From contig NC_068938.1 in assembly GCF_016801865.2 (NCBI RefSeq), positions 18,658,873 to 18,722,872 on the forward strand: DNA of 64,000 nucleotides, written 5' to 3'. The stretch is from Culex pipiens pallens (Eukaryota > Arthropoda > Insecta > Diptera > Culicidae). The position numbers and the translations under genes were made by a program. This document shows positions 1-11,899 of this stretch, piece by piece (positions within the stretch are counted from its first letter, which is position 1; every line of letters begins with the position of its first letter). The notes beneath the pieces were generated by a model. It did not search any database. It was not told where the DNA came from and worked only from the letters and a program-made list of their open reading frames with translations.

Positions 1-209
1 ATGATTTATAAAAATTCGAAAACAGCAAAACACATTGTTTACTGTCGAGTGTCCTGTGTACGAGCGGTTCTTTGGACAGGTAGCGCGACTCGAGAGATGG
101 GTACAGGGGAGGTTCGATTTTGGTGATCTTGATGGTGTAACTTTACTGCTGTCCAATTGTTACGCAGATGAGCTGATACCATTAAACAACGGTTGAGCTA
201 AACACGACT

Positions 210-420
210 GAACACAGTTCAGCTGTACCGATGAACAACTGTTCAGTTGTACCAATGAACAATTGTTCAACTGTTCCAAAGCTGACCTCTGAACAAATGT
301 TCAGCTGTACCATTGAACAACTGTTCAGCTGACCTCTGAACAACTCTTCAGCTGTGCCAATGAACAATTGTTCAGCTGTTCCACTAGACTACTGTTTAAC
401 TCTATAACTGAACAACTGTA
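210..420. repeat. Degenerate minisatellite of GAACAA-TTGTTC palindromes
   Basis: About eight imperfect copies of a roughly 25-bp unit follow one another. Each carries a GAACAAYTGTTCAGCTGT-like core, itself a near-palindrome, alternating with ACCAAT or CTGACCTCT spacers. Small open frames here come from the repeat and are not coding. The half-sites resemble inverted GAACA/TGTTC steroid-receptor sites but are 2 bp apart, not the canonical 3, so I do not call them binding sites. Confidence 0.75.
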
Positions 421-1560
421 CAAAAGCTGTTCTTCTCATCAACTCATCGTTCACGAAATCCCCCCCTCGCTGTACAATTATTAATCAGAGAAGAATCGAT
501 TTTTGTTTTACGGTTCCACTCTTCGAGGAAGCACAACAACGCAGACACCGGAATGCGGGCCCGCTCTCGGGGTCATCACGCCGAAGAGACAGCCGGCTCG
601 CCAAACAAGTCGCCAAAAGTGTCGCTTCCTTTCGGGCTTCCTGTTGTTGCCGGTGGTGCGTTAACCGGTATTTCCTTCAAGAAATATAATTTGTTCCAGC
701 GTGAGTGATATATGTGAACGCATCAACCACGGGACGGCGCAGTAGATAGCCCAAAAGCGATGGCCGTCGACGAAGTCGACGAGAGAGTTTGGGGTCAGGT
801 TTCGCTTCCTTCCTCCCCAGTCCGACGGCCTTCGCCGGGCCAATTTGTACTACCGGGGGGGCCACCCCAAAACCCCGCACCCAACCACACCGTAATGGGG
901 CTGTTTATTATGTGTATGTGGTTTAGGGTGGCCTTCAAAAGCCGCTGCTCCGTACAGCCGAAACTTTCTCAGGTCCACCCCAAAGCGCGTCTTCGCAACC
1001 GGCGAGGGACGAACTTAATTTTGGGGCCCGGATAATGAGACATAGTGACTCATTTTTTACCCCGCGCTCGCGCGCGCGAAATTCGTCCGCAATTTTGGGG
1101 TCCGGATTTTTTTTTATGGATCTCGGCAAAGTCGACTACCACGACAGGTGCGCGGTCAGGTTGTGCAATGAGAGTTGCGAACATTACATCACTTTTGGCT
1201 GGATTCGAGGTCAGGTTCTAGGCGCGGGAAGGGAAAAAAACGCCAGAGCTTCAGGGCTTCGGGGACTTGGTCATTGCTTTTTTTTGTGGTACCGTTGGCT
1301 TTTGCCTGTTGGGTGCAATTAGGGAAGGTTTTTGGGGAATTTGCGACACAGTTTTACGCGGGGAGGAAGGAACGAAAATCTTGAACGGTAATTTTATGAC
1401 ACTTTTTTTGCGGCTTGGATACGTGCGTAAGGAGCTTAAGGCTGAATGGTTATTGCCAACTTCATGCGATTGCCCTAATTGCGAGTTGGGGTTTGCTGAC
1501 CTCTTTTAGATGGTAATGAATATATTTCATATTGATTGCTTTAATGTTTGCTGATACCAG
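421..1560. other. Unique non-coding sequence, moderate GC
   Basis: No repeat structure and no convincing exon. Several overlapping short frames exist on both strands (for example 760-1035 and 1035-1322), but none has recognisable protein character or paired splice sites. Probably intronic or intergenic. Confidence 0.5.
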
Positions 1561-1574
1561 ATTAAGAAAAAATT

Positions 1575-1711
1575 CAAAATACAAAATACAAAATACAAAA
1601 TACAAAATACAAAATACAAAATACAAAATACAAAATACAAAATACAAAATACAAAATACAAAATACAAAATACAAAATACAAAATACAAAATACAAAATA
1701 CAAAATACAAA
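1575..1711. repeat. Heptanucleotide microsatellite (CAAAATA)n
   Basis: About 19 near-perfect copies of the 7-bp unit CAAAATA. It passes directly into the 9-bp array at its right edge. Translated frames show the expected 7-residue periodicity and are artefacts. Confidence 0.95.
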
Positions 1712-2058
1712 ACAAACAAAACACACAAAACACACAAAACACACAAAACACACAAAACACACAAAACACACAAAACACACAAAACACACAAAACACACAA
1801 AACACACAAAACACACAAAACACACAAAACACACAAAACACACAAAACACACAAAACACACAAAACACACAAAACACACAAAACACACAAAACACACAAA
1901 ACACACAAAACACACAAAACACACAAAACACACAAAACACACAAAACACTCAAAACACACAAAACACACAAAACACACAAAACACACAAAACACACAAAA
2001 TACACAAAACACACAAAATACACAAAATTCACAAAACACACAAAACACACAAAACACA
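1712..2058. repeat. Nonanucleotide array (CACACAAAA)n
   Basis: About 37 copies of the 9-bp unit CACACAAAA, nearly perfect on the left. Substitutions to CACT, ATAC and ATTC type units collect at the right end. Because 9 is divisible by 3, all frames stay open (Thr-His-Lys on +, Cys-Val-Phe or Cys-Val-Leu on -), which explains the apparent 140-200-codon frames. Not coding. Confidence 0.95.
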
Positions 2059-2164
2059 ATGTAATATAAGTGTTTTAAAGTTAAAAGCATTTTATAATAT
2101 TTTTTTCAATATTTTAATAGTTAAACTTGTAATTTGATATTTTAAAATTTCTGTTACAAATTAA

Positions 2165-2775
2165 CCTTCTACAACCCAACCCCGCCTTTAGACGGGCTTT
2201 GGTTTAAAAAAATCGCCAAAAATCGAATTTTCAACCAATTTTTGATCTTTAAAAAGCATTGGAAAGAAGAACTCTTAAAATTAAAAAAAAATAAGGGTTG
2301 GAAGTTTGACTTGTTTAATGTGACCAATATTTTTAAAAATGTCATTTTTTTAGGGGTCAACTTTGGCTGTGTTTTTTACTAACATTTCCTATATTTTAAG
2401 TAAAAAGAAGTATGCTGTAATTTTTTTAGTGTCTCAGACTATGCCTCTACGCATTTGTTTTACAATTTAAATGATAATGGTGCCATTTTATAGCAGAAAA
2501 TGTGAAAAACATGCAAAAAATTGAAAAAGTGACTGTAAATCATGAAAAAATTAGATAGGCAAAATGTAATGATAGAAGGTGGTAGAATAAGCCAAATACT
2601 ACTAAAACAAACATGAACTAAACAAAATTAATGCAAATTATGATACTAAAAATGGAACAAGAAAAACATAAAACAAGAGAAGTAAAGTTTTTCGTAGAAC
2701 AAAAGTTGCTCAAAAAGACCTCCTGAACACGGGAAAAATAAAAATTTTCGAAAAAAAAAATTGGGCAGTAGAGGG
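2165..2775. mobile_element. TTAA-flanked MITE, piggyBac-type ends
   Basis: The element is 611 bp and lies between two TTAA copies (2161-2164 and 2776-2779). Its left end CCTTCTACAACCCA and the complement of its right end, CCCTCTACTGCCCA, match at 11 of 14 positions. TTAA target duplication with ends starting CC(C/T)T is typical of the piggyBac superfamily and of TTAA MITEs known from mosquitoes. The interior is AT-rich with no transposase, so it is non-autonomous. Superfamily assignment is an inference. Confidence 0.65.
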
Positions 2776-2779
2776 TTAA

Positions 2780-4729
2780 TTAGAAGCTAGAAAACAGCTT
2801 TAACAGTTTTACAGTGAATCCAAAACTTTAAAATAAAATTTATAGTTAAGCAAATTGGTTTGCTCATTTTGCAAATAAATGTTGTAATCCATCGCAAATA
2901 GCAATTTATTTTTTATCTCTGTACTCAAACATAAATTTAACGTTTTTTACATGCCATTTCAGTGTGATTACACTTTCAAAGCAATTTCTCTCTCGACATT
3001 CCAGCAACATCCCGTGTACCATTATTTCGTCATTCCCACAAAATTAGATTCAATTTCCCTTTTTTTGCACTTAAACTACGACGATGCATCAAAGCGCGGT
3101 CGTAAATTACGACACCAATATCAGAACATTAAGGCGCGCAAGCAACACGGCTCTAATAGCGGCCATCGTCTTGTTTGACCGTTTAGCATTAATTCGCAAT
3201 TGGCGGCGCGGCGTTGGACCGCAAAACCACTCGTGGGCCGTTTATAAAACGGTTAGATAAATTCTACCACCGTGGCTGTCTGGTGTTTTGGTGGCCTAAT
3301 GGTCAATTTGTATTCCACGGTGTGGCGTGTTTTTCCAGATTTCTCTTTCCGCCGAAAAATCTGTTCTATTTTCGAGAATTGCTTTTCCTCCTGGTGGTGG
3401 TGGGCTGCACTCTTTGTTAATTTTTATTTTCGCTTCGAAAGCTCAGACTGCCCCCGTCCCAGACCCATCAGCCTGCGGTCATTTTGGATTTTTAATTTGT
3501 ACCTCCATTGTGGGCTCTTCTTGGTGGCTCCCTGACCCAATTCCTGAGTCGGGCGGTCCGCGGCCACCCCGCCAAGAAGTTTTGTTATTGCTCTTTGAGT
3601 GGAGTATTTTTTTATATTTTCATCCATAAAAAAGTCAACACGCCGCGGTGCGGCGCAGATCATCCCCCTAAAGTCCCAGACGACGTCCGTCGTCGACCAG
3701 CCAAGCGAATCGGCTTTCTCCCCTCTGACCGCCGCCGCCACCCTCCAGGGAGTAATCCCACGTCAACCGGGCGGTCAGTAGTGGAACAACGCGAAAAACA
3801 CCTCACTCTATGACAGCTACAGCCTGACGTCGGTGGCGGCGGTTAAATGACCGTTTAAGTCCGCGGACTGCCGATTTGGAACCGCAGAGTGCAGGCCGCC
3901 AACACGTGATTAGATGGGTTTTTGGAATGAACTTCAAGCCCAGTACATGCAAGGTTTATGATTTTTTTTAGTGGCGGGTAGTTGCAGCTGACGAAAAGAG
4001 TGCCGCCGAGATTTATGTACTACTTTGAGGTCACCCCGCAGGAGGACGGTAGCACGTGTGGCCAAGGTCTTTGCTACTGCGTGGACTTAAAGTGGGCATT
4101 TTTAGTGGTGTACAAAGTTACGTTGATGTCAAATTAGTTGCATTGGATATCACGGACCATATGGTAGCTGAGTTGACGCACATCAAGTTTATAACATTAA
4201 CAAAAGATTTACATTTCCTGACTATTCTAACGGTACCTGCTGAGATATCCACCTACATCACTCAGAGTCAGAACATCTTCATTCTTGTCTCGCTAGTTTG
4301 CATATCAAATGTTTATTAGATTGCCAATCCAAATCAGGCATCGGCATCGCCTGACGGCATGATGGTGGTGGTGGTGTTGACTAATAAAGTAGCAAATTTA
4401 TGAATCTGCTAGAGTGCGTTTCATTGCCGAGATGCCACTATGAGTTATGGATGATGTGAAGACACGCAGGACAATAAACTGATGAGTGGATGAACTTTGC
4501 ATTTTCTCATGAGTTTGAGCGAAGTAGTTGTTTTTTTGCGTATGTTGGCTTTGTTCTCACAATTTACAAAGAAGTAAATATATTAATATTTTTAAATGAA
4601 TTTAGATTATTTTAATTAGTTGATTGTTAATTAACACATAATTTTTTCTTCTATTTACAGGTAAAAAATACGTCCAAAAGACATTCCAAACATTAAATCA
4701 TTTGTGAGTATCTTATAATATAAATGCTA
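2780..4729. other. Unique sequence, GC-rich island at about 3180-3960
   Basis: AT-rich up to 2950, then a GC-richer stretch centred on 3200-3960, then AT-rich again. Overlapping frames on both strands between 3214 and 3813 look like chance openings in GC-rich DNA. No matched acceptor-donor pair was found. No repeat family recognised. Confidence 0.4.
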
Positions 4730-6372
4730 TAGAGCAATTCCAAGTCAAATAGGGAATCGGTTGTACCCGACCCTCTCCGATTTCAATGAAACTTTGTAGA
4801 CATGTTATCCTAGGCATATATAAGCCATTGTTGTGTATATGGAGCCAGTTACACTCGATAATGACATTTGAGAAGGGCGTAAGTGTTTTAAATATTTTTG
4901 TATTTCGTAATTTAAATATTGCTTTATATCGAAGCCGTTGCATCGTATCAAAAAGTGGTCAAAGACATACTTGTAGGAAATTTGACGGGCTTTCCGAAAA
5001 AAATACACTGAAAGAAAAAAACACTCCACTTTTATTAGATTTTTTGATTTTTAGGTTTAATATTTTTTGATTTTTAAGTTTAATAGTGTGAAATTAGCCT
5101 TTTTTTTAAGGTGGGTTGCTTCATCCTGCATTTTTTGTGAGTCTTTTTGTAACATAAAAGTCTTACAAAAAATGCAGGATGGAGCAACTCACCTAAAAAA
5201 ATACAAAAATCATTTACTGAAACTGTTTTTTTGAAAAGTGCTCTAAACGTCAAAATTTTCAAAAACCGAAGAGTCGATTCTCCAGACCATTTTACATAAA
5301 AGTCTCCATATTGACCATTGTCCTAAGTCCAATCCTTGTGAAGTTACAGCGGTTTTAAAAATAAAAATGTTGAAAAAATAGGTTTTTTGATAGTTTTTGG
5401 AAATTTCTAAATGACAGACTTGATTTTTCAGTCTCGAAAATATTTTTACCAGAAAGCTCGTCCGATTTCTCATAAGTTTGTCTTTGACCACATTTCAATT
5501 GGATGTATGGGCTTACAGATATAAGCTTATTACATTGCTCATAATTGAAAACATAATAATTTTTCAGTGTAGTATAGTAACCTGGATAGTAAATTAGCTT
5601 ATATCTGTAAGTCCATACATCCAATTGAAATGTGGTCAAAGACAAACTTATGGGAAATTGGACGAGCTTTCCGGTAAAAATATTTTGAAAAATCAAGTCG
5701 AATCAATTGCCGAAAACCATCAAAAAACCTATTTTTTCAACATTTTTATTTTTAAAACCGCTGTAGCTTCACAAGGATTGGACTTAGGACAATTGTCAAT
5801 ATTGGAGACTTTTATGTAACATTGTGTGGAGAATCGACTCTCGAGTTCGGTTTTGAAAATTTTGACGTTTAGAGCACTTTAAAAAAAAAAGAGTTTCAGC
5901 AAATAATTTTTTATTTTTTTAGGTGTGTTGCCCCATCCTGCATTTTTCGTGAGTATTTTTGTAACATCTTAGGCTATTTTCACAAAAAATTTGAACGAAA
6001 AAAAATCGTGGGCTCACCTTCAAATTTGACTTTTAAACTTAAAAATCAAAAAATCTCATAAAAGTGGAGTGTTTTTTCTTTCAGTGTATTTTTTTCGGAA
6101 AGCCAAATTTCCTACAAGTTTGTCTTTGACCACATTTTGATACGATGCAACGGCTTCGAGAAAAAGCAATATTAGAATTACGAAATATAAAAATATTTAA
6201 AACACTTACGCCCTTCTCAAATGTCATTATCGAGTGTAACTGGCTCCATATAAATCCTCCAAAAATGGCTTATATAAGCGTAGGATAACATGTCTACAAA
6301 GTTTCATTGAAATCGGAGAGGGTCGAGAAAAAAGTACCTAAAAAATTCCTGTTTTGAGCTGGAATTGCTCTA
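4730..6372. mobile_element. 1.64-kb foldback element, TA-flanked, TAGAGCAATTCC ends
   Basis: The whole interval is one imperfect inverted repeat with arms of about 800 bp around a centre near 5555. Both ends read TAGAGCAATTCCA inward and are flanked by TA (4728-4729 and 6373-6374). Matching landmarks in the arms include GAAACTTTGTAGACATGTTA (about 4789 and its complement near 6303), AGTGGAGTGTTTTT-type blocks (near 5030 and 6070), and GGACTTAGGACAATTGTC-type blocks (near 5320 and 5785). A smaller hairpin lies within the left arm at about 5111-5201. No transposase frame. Likely a non-autonomous, Tc1/mariner-like TA element; related ends occur at 30475-31466. Confidence 0.8.
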
Positions 6373-6948
6373 TAAAAACCATTGACTTTTATTTACAAAA
6401 CAACAAATCAGCATTTAAGGAAATTCCGGCCCGCATGTAAAACACAAATAAAAATTACCGAAACTTGTGCAATTTAAAAGCTTGTACGTTGAATTTTGAT
6501 ACATTTTTTTCATTGGTTTTTAAAAGGTAATTAAATGTTTTCCAAGCTTTTTTTTTAAATAAATATCACTTCCATATCAATCTATTCTAATAAATACCTT
6601 TTTAATAAAATTTCTTGTTCAAAATTGAATCTTTATTCAATCTGATACTTCCTCCTTTGAAATTCAATTGACTTCTCCAAATTTTCAGATTTCTTGACAT
6701 TTTTTCAAATATGTAGGGATTGAACTCTTTTTCAGCTATTTTTAGCTCGAATATTTATGTTTATAATGATGTATTCGGTAAATAAGTAGCTTCTTTCGCT
6801 TTTTTCGGTTTATGAATGTTTAGTTTCTCATTTTTCTGCATGAAAATATTTTCTTAGAAATTGAGTACTCTCGTGATTTCAAATAAATATCCATATTCAG
6901 GTCCATGATTTGGAAAATCGTTTTATAAAAAAAATCCTGACCAGTGGT

Positions 6949-7422
6949 CAGGGTTGCCAGGTTGCCAGATTTTTTATAAACCACGTGGACAATTTTTTGG
7001 AAATCTTAACCGCCCCTTCTCATCGTGGACAAATTCCATACAAAAGAAATATTTTTATCGTGGCCAACCCCCCCCCCCCCTTCCTCTCCCTAAAGTGTCC
7101 ACGTGGTTTATGGATGGTCCCTTATCTGTACCAGATTTTGACAGATTTTGTCAGGTTTTACATTTTCTGCCAATTTCGAAAATCTTTTTGATTAAATTGA
7201 ACGAGTTTAATAGAAAATTGAAAAATGTAGTGTACATTTTTTTATAACAAAAGTAAATTCACCCTTTTAGAGGCCGAAAATAAATTCCACCAACTGAATT
7301 TTGCTTTTTTTTGGATTAATTTAAATCCTCCCCATTCATTATTGTTACATTTTCGTCTTCCCGACTTTTGCAGATTTTTCTCGGCCTTGGCCAGATTTTT
7401 GCAATTGACCTGGCAATTGTTA
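6949..7422. mobile_element. Degenerate hAT-like MITE, interrupted by a second MITE
   Basis: It begins with CAGGGTTGCCAGGTTGCCAG and ends near 7420 in GACCTGGCAATTGT, a decayed form of the ACCTGGCAACCCTG end seen at 17179. The interior is rich in CAGATTTT/TCTGGC words, like the copy at 16787-17179. No intact 8-bp target duplication is visible. The GGGACC-type MITE at 6971-7121 lies just inside its left end. Confidence 0.5.
6971..7121. mobile_element. Palindromic MITE copy (GGGACCATCC ends), left end decayed
   Basis: The right end AAAGTGTCCACGTGGTTTATGG followed by ATGGTCCC is intact. On the left only ATAAACCACGTGGACA remains. The interior has the same TCGTGGACAA / CCATACAAAA inner inverted repeat as the intact copy at 44354-44513, plus a run of 13 C at 7068-7080. 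Confidence 0.7.
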
Positions 7423-10130
7423 TTTTCTACGTTTTACATTATAAAAGAAAATTTGTTCTTAAATTTTATAGAGATCTTAACATGACTTCTAAGTAAGCCA
7501 GATTCTATAATAATTTTAAAACTGGCCCGCGGGCCGGACGGAAGACCTTAATGAGCCTTAAAATTCATTCGTGGAGTAATGAGAACAATTGAAAGATGCA
7601 TTTCAAAAGCAATGCTAACGGTCGTTTAAACTCTCCTAGAGCCGTCCAATTCCAAGCAAAACTTACTTGGGGATAGCGTGGAGAATTTCCTTTATCCTCT
7701 TAAAAAAGTTGAGCAGCAACACATCCTGTCTTCCAAATCTGGATATGGGAGTAGCCGGCAATGGACGACTATCATGGTGTTGAAAACCTAGTGCAGTTTG
7801 AATTGTTTCTATTCCCAATTATCAATTCCTAGACAACTTGGGCTTAGATAATCATCACATAAAAAATTGCGAAAACTATTTTTGTGTAACTTTCAAATCA
7901 ATTAGAAAAATGTCCAATAATGTTTATCTTATCGAATTTTACGTATGAAATTGCTAAAGCAATGATCTTAAATCATGATTTTTGCTTTTACACAAATAAA
8001 TTCAAAAATATTTTGTGAAACAAACCATTCAATGGTGCTCTTATTTTGAAAAGTGATTCATTGAGAGCTGTTGATCGCTTGATTTCAGTTGTTGCTTTTC
8101 AAATTTTGTCATATTATTTTTAGAATTTTAGTTATGAACAAAAAATAGCCCGAAAACGATAAACAACCGGTACTGTCAACCCTAACCACTCACTACAAGG
8201 CTTCACCAAGCTCAAATAACCGCCCCCAACGCTAGACCTAGTTGCTGTCCGTACTCGTAACACCCATGGCATGTGACATAACCTAACCCGTCCGCAAGTG
8301 AACTACTTCGCGGACAGTCCTCGCCAGTTCAGCTGAACTTCCTTTCCCTCCTAGGCAAAAGTCCCAGCCAGCGCCAAAACTAGGTCACTGGGCTTTTCTA
8401 ACGTTCCCCCCAAAAGCCCCATCTCACGTGCTTTTAAGGTCACTCAAAGACCCATCACTTGTGAGATAAGCCGTTCCGTCAGTGTGGGTCAGAAGAAGGG
8501 ACCATGACCAACCCCAGACACAGAGAAATCCAATTTGTCTCCAGTGTTAATTCCCTCGGTTATTTATGGGTGTCCCCCTTCGCCCCTTCGGGGCGATGTC
8601 TCCAAACCGTTTAACAAATCTCTTTAGCGACCCATTATGCTCACACGCCGAACTATGCGACGTGCAACCAACGCCTATCAAGTCACAACAACCTATCCCA
8701 ATTTGTCCCGCACTGGAAGATCTTTTTCGAGATGGGGGCCTTGAAACGCACGCAGCCAATTAGAGAGAGAGACAGAGAGAGGTTCCCCGAAATGTGTCGG
8801 AAAATCGAAAATTTGTCGATCGTTAAAATCGCCCATAAAACTAATACCGTTTTTCTCCTCCCGGATGACCACGCGGGTTGGGCCACATGATGCCGGACTC
8901 TGTCAAAACAGCCCCCCTCAAAATGGGTGGCCGGCTGCCGTTTTCGAGAAATGTGCATCGCGATCTCACAAAAAAAAAGCTCAGGAAATGACACCCCAGA
9001 AAACCCACCGCCGCGCAGCGGCTCAAAGAAGTGTCTCACTAATCCAATTTAATGGTGACGATTGAATAATTTTCAAGCCTTGTCTGCGCTGCAGCGTTTC
9101 GGGGAGGTTAACTTAAGAGTAGAGCTCTGCTTAACCTACAAAAAAAACACGACGAGAAAACAGCTGCTTAACTGGTGGCACTAAAAAAATGCTGTCGAAG
9201 AAAAGGGTCCATTGTGGGGGAGTGGGTAAATTTGGTCGCGCGAGCTTAGACTAAATTATAAGTATTGTTGTAGTTTATGATACGATAAACGGATCGCGGC
9301 GGCGTTGGCACGTAACGTCTTAATGGAATTCCGGAACGTTATGGTTATGAGGAGCTGGACGTAACAATTCGTAGAAGTGGAGAGGTCAACATATTTCAAG
9401 AAATTGTAAAAATAGTTTAAAAAATACTTTGCCAAACCACAGTATTTACCCCGGAAGTCTAGCCCTGCACCAAGATGAGTGTCGCCACTGTGGCACAAAA
9501 CCTCCCATTCGAAAGAGCCCCCAAGATCACGACACGATGTTATGGAAAATAGCGGTAGCCAGCCAACCTCCTTGTCCAATAGAACATTTGTTTATTTACA
9601 TTCGGGTGTGCAGTAGCGAAGTACGTACTTCAATTTTACGACCACTTCTTCGAGACACACAACAGCGGCAGAGACCCGAAGCCTGATGGTAACGACCGAC
9701 GACGATGTGGTCTAGGTCACTGTTTATTTATGCCGGTTGTTCCTCCGAACCACCCCCCATTAGGAGGGGTAGGAGGGCAGGCCAAGATTTGCACCGGGAG
9801 ATTGCGCGTCGTGATCGTGGCCTGAGAACTTTCTTTCCTGGCGGCCGCAAGGCGGCGGCGGCGAACGCCCATATCTAAGGATGCAACATTGTTGGGAGGA
9901 GCGTTAGGGTGGTACCAGTGGTTGTTATGCTAGTTGCGTTGAAATTTCGGTGTTATAATTTGTTTATTTCGCTCGAAGTAAATAAAATCAATTTATCTGT
10001 AATGTTGGTTATTCTTCGCCAACTCACACGAAATCGGAAAAAGTTACCCCGTTTCTGTGATACTTTAGTCTATCGTGTATTTTTGGTTCCAGATTACGAA
10101 TCCGAGGTCTATTTATCGATATTAAGATTG
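7423..10130. other. Non-coding sequence, no feature recognised
   Basis: AT-rich to about 8150, then GC-richer unique sequence (8150-9900) with overlapping short frames on both strands. No splice-bounded frame stands out, and I see no tRNA or inverted-repeat element. Probably intronic or intergenic. Confidence 0.4.
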
Positions 10131-10139
10131 AATGTACTG

Positions 10140-10345
10140 TTTAAAATAATGTTCTGTACTTTTTGGCTGTGATTATCGAAAAAAAAAATTGTTTTATAAA
10201 TCGTAAGAGAAGACAAAAAATTAATAAAAAATTTCTTCAGAAAAATAAAGGTATAAATTTTGAAAGAATAATGTATATTAAATTCCACTTATATAGTCAT
10301 TATTATTTCTTCAACATTTTGGAAAGTCCATAAATTTTTGTTCAT
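10140..10345 (+). repeat. Diverged direct repeat, copy 1
   Basis: This stretch shares an ordered series of words with 11900-12060 in the same orientation: TTCTGTNCTTTTTGG, a following ATTATC, GAAGACA near AATTAATAAAAA, and TTTTGGANAGTCCATNAATTTT. The repeats flank the retroelement at 10375-11755, but that element's target duplication is separate. Likely an old tandem duplication or two copies of an AT-rich element. Confidence 0.5.
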
Positions 10346-10374
10346 AAACTTACCGAAATGATAAATTGCTTCTC

Positions 10375-11755
10375 TAATCTAATCTAATCTAATCTAATCT
10401 AACACAAACGCAGCCAGTCCGATGAAAGCATGCTGGAAAGTCTTGTGATTAGATAACGCCCCAAGCACTTTTCTTGTCATTATTAATAATTGCAGTACAT
10501 TCGAGAACACCCGAAAATGTATTACAAAAATTAAAGCGGCCAGCCCTACTGCGTTGTGTTTACCGCAGAGAGGATTCTGAGAACGGATCACATTTCACAG
10601 AATCTACAGGGGTGGAAGGATGCGTGGACATACCGTACCAAACGCTCCGATTTATAGTCGCATTGGTGTTGTGGAGGGTGTGTGAAGTGTAATTATATAA
10701 TATCATTAACAATTTTTATCATTTATCATTTGTTATATAATTATTTACCTTCATACCTTGCTGAAATATTCAAAACTTATATTAATGAAATGAGAAAGGA
10801 CGGACAGTTAAAGGACAGTAGCAGGGTGGTATAGATTATGTTAAAGTAAACATCTCAAAGACGATTAGAATGTTTGATGGGCAAAAGGGGGAGAAAAGGT
10901 TTCTAAGAGGTAGATAGATAAGAACTAAAGAAAAATAAAAGGAACAATTTTGATAGAAATATTGAAACCAATCTTTGAAAAGGATACACTGCATTGCTAA
11001 TGTTAACTTCCATCCATGACGCTTTCGGGATATAATTAAAAACTTGCTCCTAGAGCTCTTCCTTCGCACGACCAACACTACCGATTTAGTTCATATTGCA
11101 AAGCAAATACAGACTTCGATTGCTGTACACACAAAAGATTTTTTTTCCTTTCTCTGCCAAAATGTAAAAAAGTCTGCAGCTTTTTTTAAAAGTCTGTAAG
11201 TACCGATTACTCCCTTATGAAAAAATACCCTCTTAGCTGTCAAACACCAACAGCAGAATCCATCTCTTTGGAAGGCAAAGGCTGCTTTGACGGTGGCAGC
11301 ACGATTCACAGCGGCGAGCACACCATGCCAACGACACACACACACAAGCAAAAAGCCCGTGCCCCGTCCATCGCCGCTGCCCTTTCCAACCCCGCCTCCA
11401 CCGCACCCTGTCCAGGTTCAGGGAACCCGAGCCCCTCTTCCCGGACAATTGGGCACCAAACCGAAAACACTCCGGCACTGTGGCCCTGCTCATTCCTTCC
11501 GGCCAACCACATTCCACCAACACACTCGCAAAACACTTCACAAACACGAGGCCGACTCCGATAAGAAAAACCTCGACGAAAAAGCGGATTTCACGCCGTA
11601 TCAGGCCGAAAACCGGTGATACCCCGTACGCAACAAAACTCCAGGAAACCTCCGAGTCGACCAGGCAAAACTTCCGGGAAAATCGACAAAAAAACACTAC
11701 TCAAAACACGCGCACGAGAAAATCGAACCGCACTCGACCATCGACGCACTCGAAC
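10375..11755 (-). mobile_element. Non-LTR retroelement-type insertion with (TTAGA)n tail
   Basis: The 1,381-bp insert is flanked by an identical 26-bp direct repeat, 10349-10374 and 11756-11781 (it begins CTTACCGAAATGATAAATTG). Read on the minus strand, it starts with a GC-rich segment (11755 down to about 11240) and ends in a pentamer tail of TTAGA units next to the target repeat. Long target duplications plus a simple-repeat 3' tail are hallmarks of target-primed reverse transcription. I see no reverse transcriptase. The minus frame at 11233-11697 (154 codons) is unrecognised and may be 5' leader. It is therefore an internally deleted LINE or a LINE-mobilised SINE-like element. Confidence 0.75.
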
Positions 11756-11899
11756 CTTACCGAAATGATAAATTGCTTCTCAGAATCTTTTTAAAAATTA
11801 CTCAAAATCTTTTGAAAACACTTAGTGAAAAAGTAAAATGTAGAAAAAAATTTGTGGAATTTTTTTTATATTGGTTTTTCAAAATTGATCAAAGAATTG

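Noticed and set aside
1572..2058. CRISPR-like array of short repeats
   Set aside because: The units are contiguous tandem repeats without unique spacers, in a eukaryotic genome.
1462..2137. Open frames of 140-201 codons on both strands over the microsatellites
   Set aside because: They arise because 7- and 9-bp units without stop words stay open in several frames; composition is purely repeat-driven (Thr-His-Lys, Cys-Val-Phe).
10377..10401. Telomere-like repeat (TCTAA)n
   Set aside because: The unit differs from insect TTAGG and is better explained as the 3' tail of the minus-strand retroelement ending at 10375.
11233..11697. 154-codon minus-strand frame as a host gene exon
   Set aside because: It lies wholly inside a retroelement insertion with 26-bp target duplications, so it belongs to that element's GC-rich head if it means anything.
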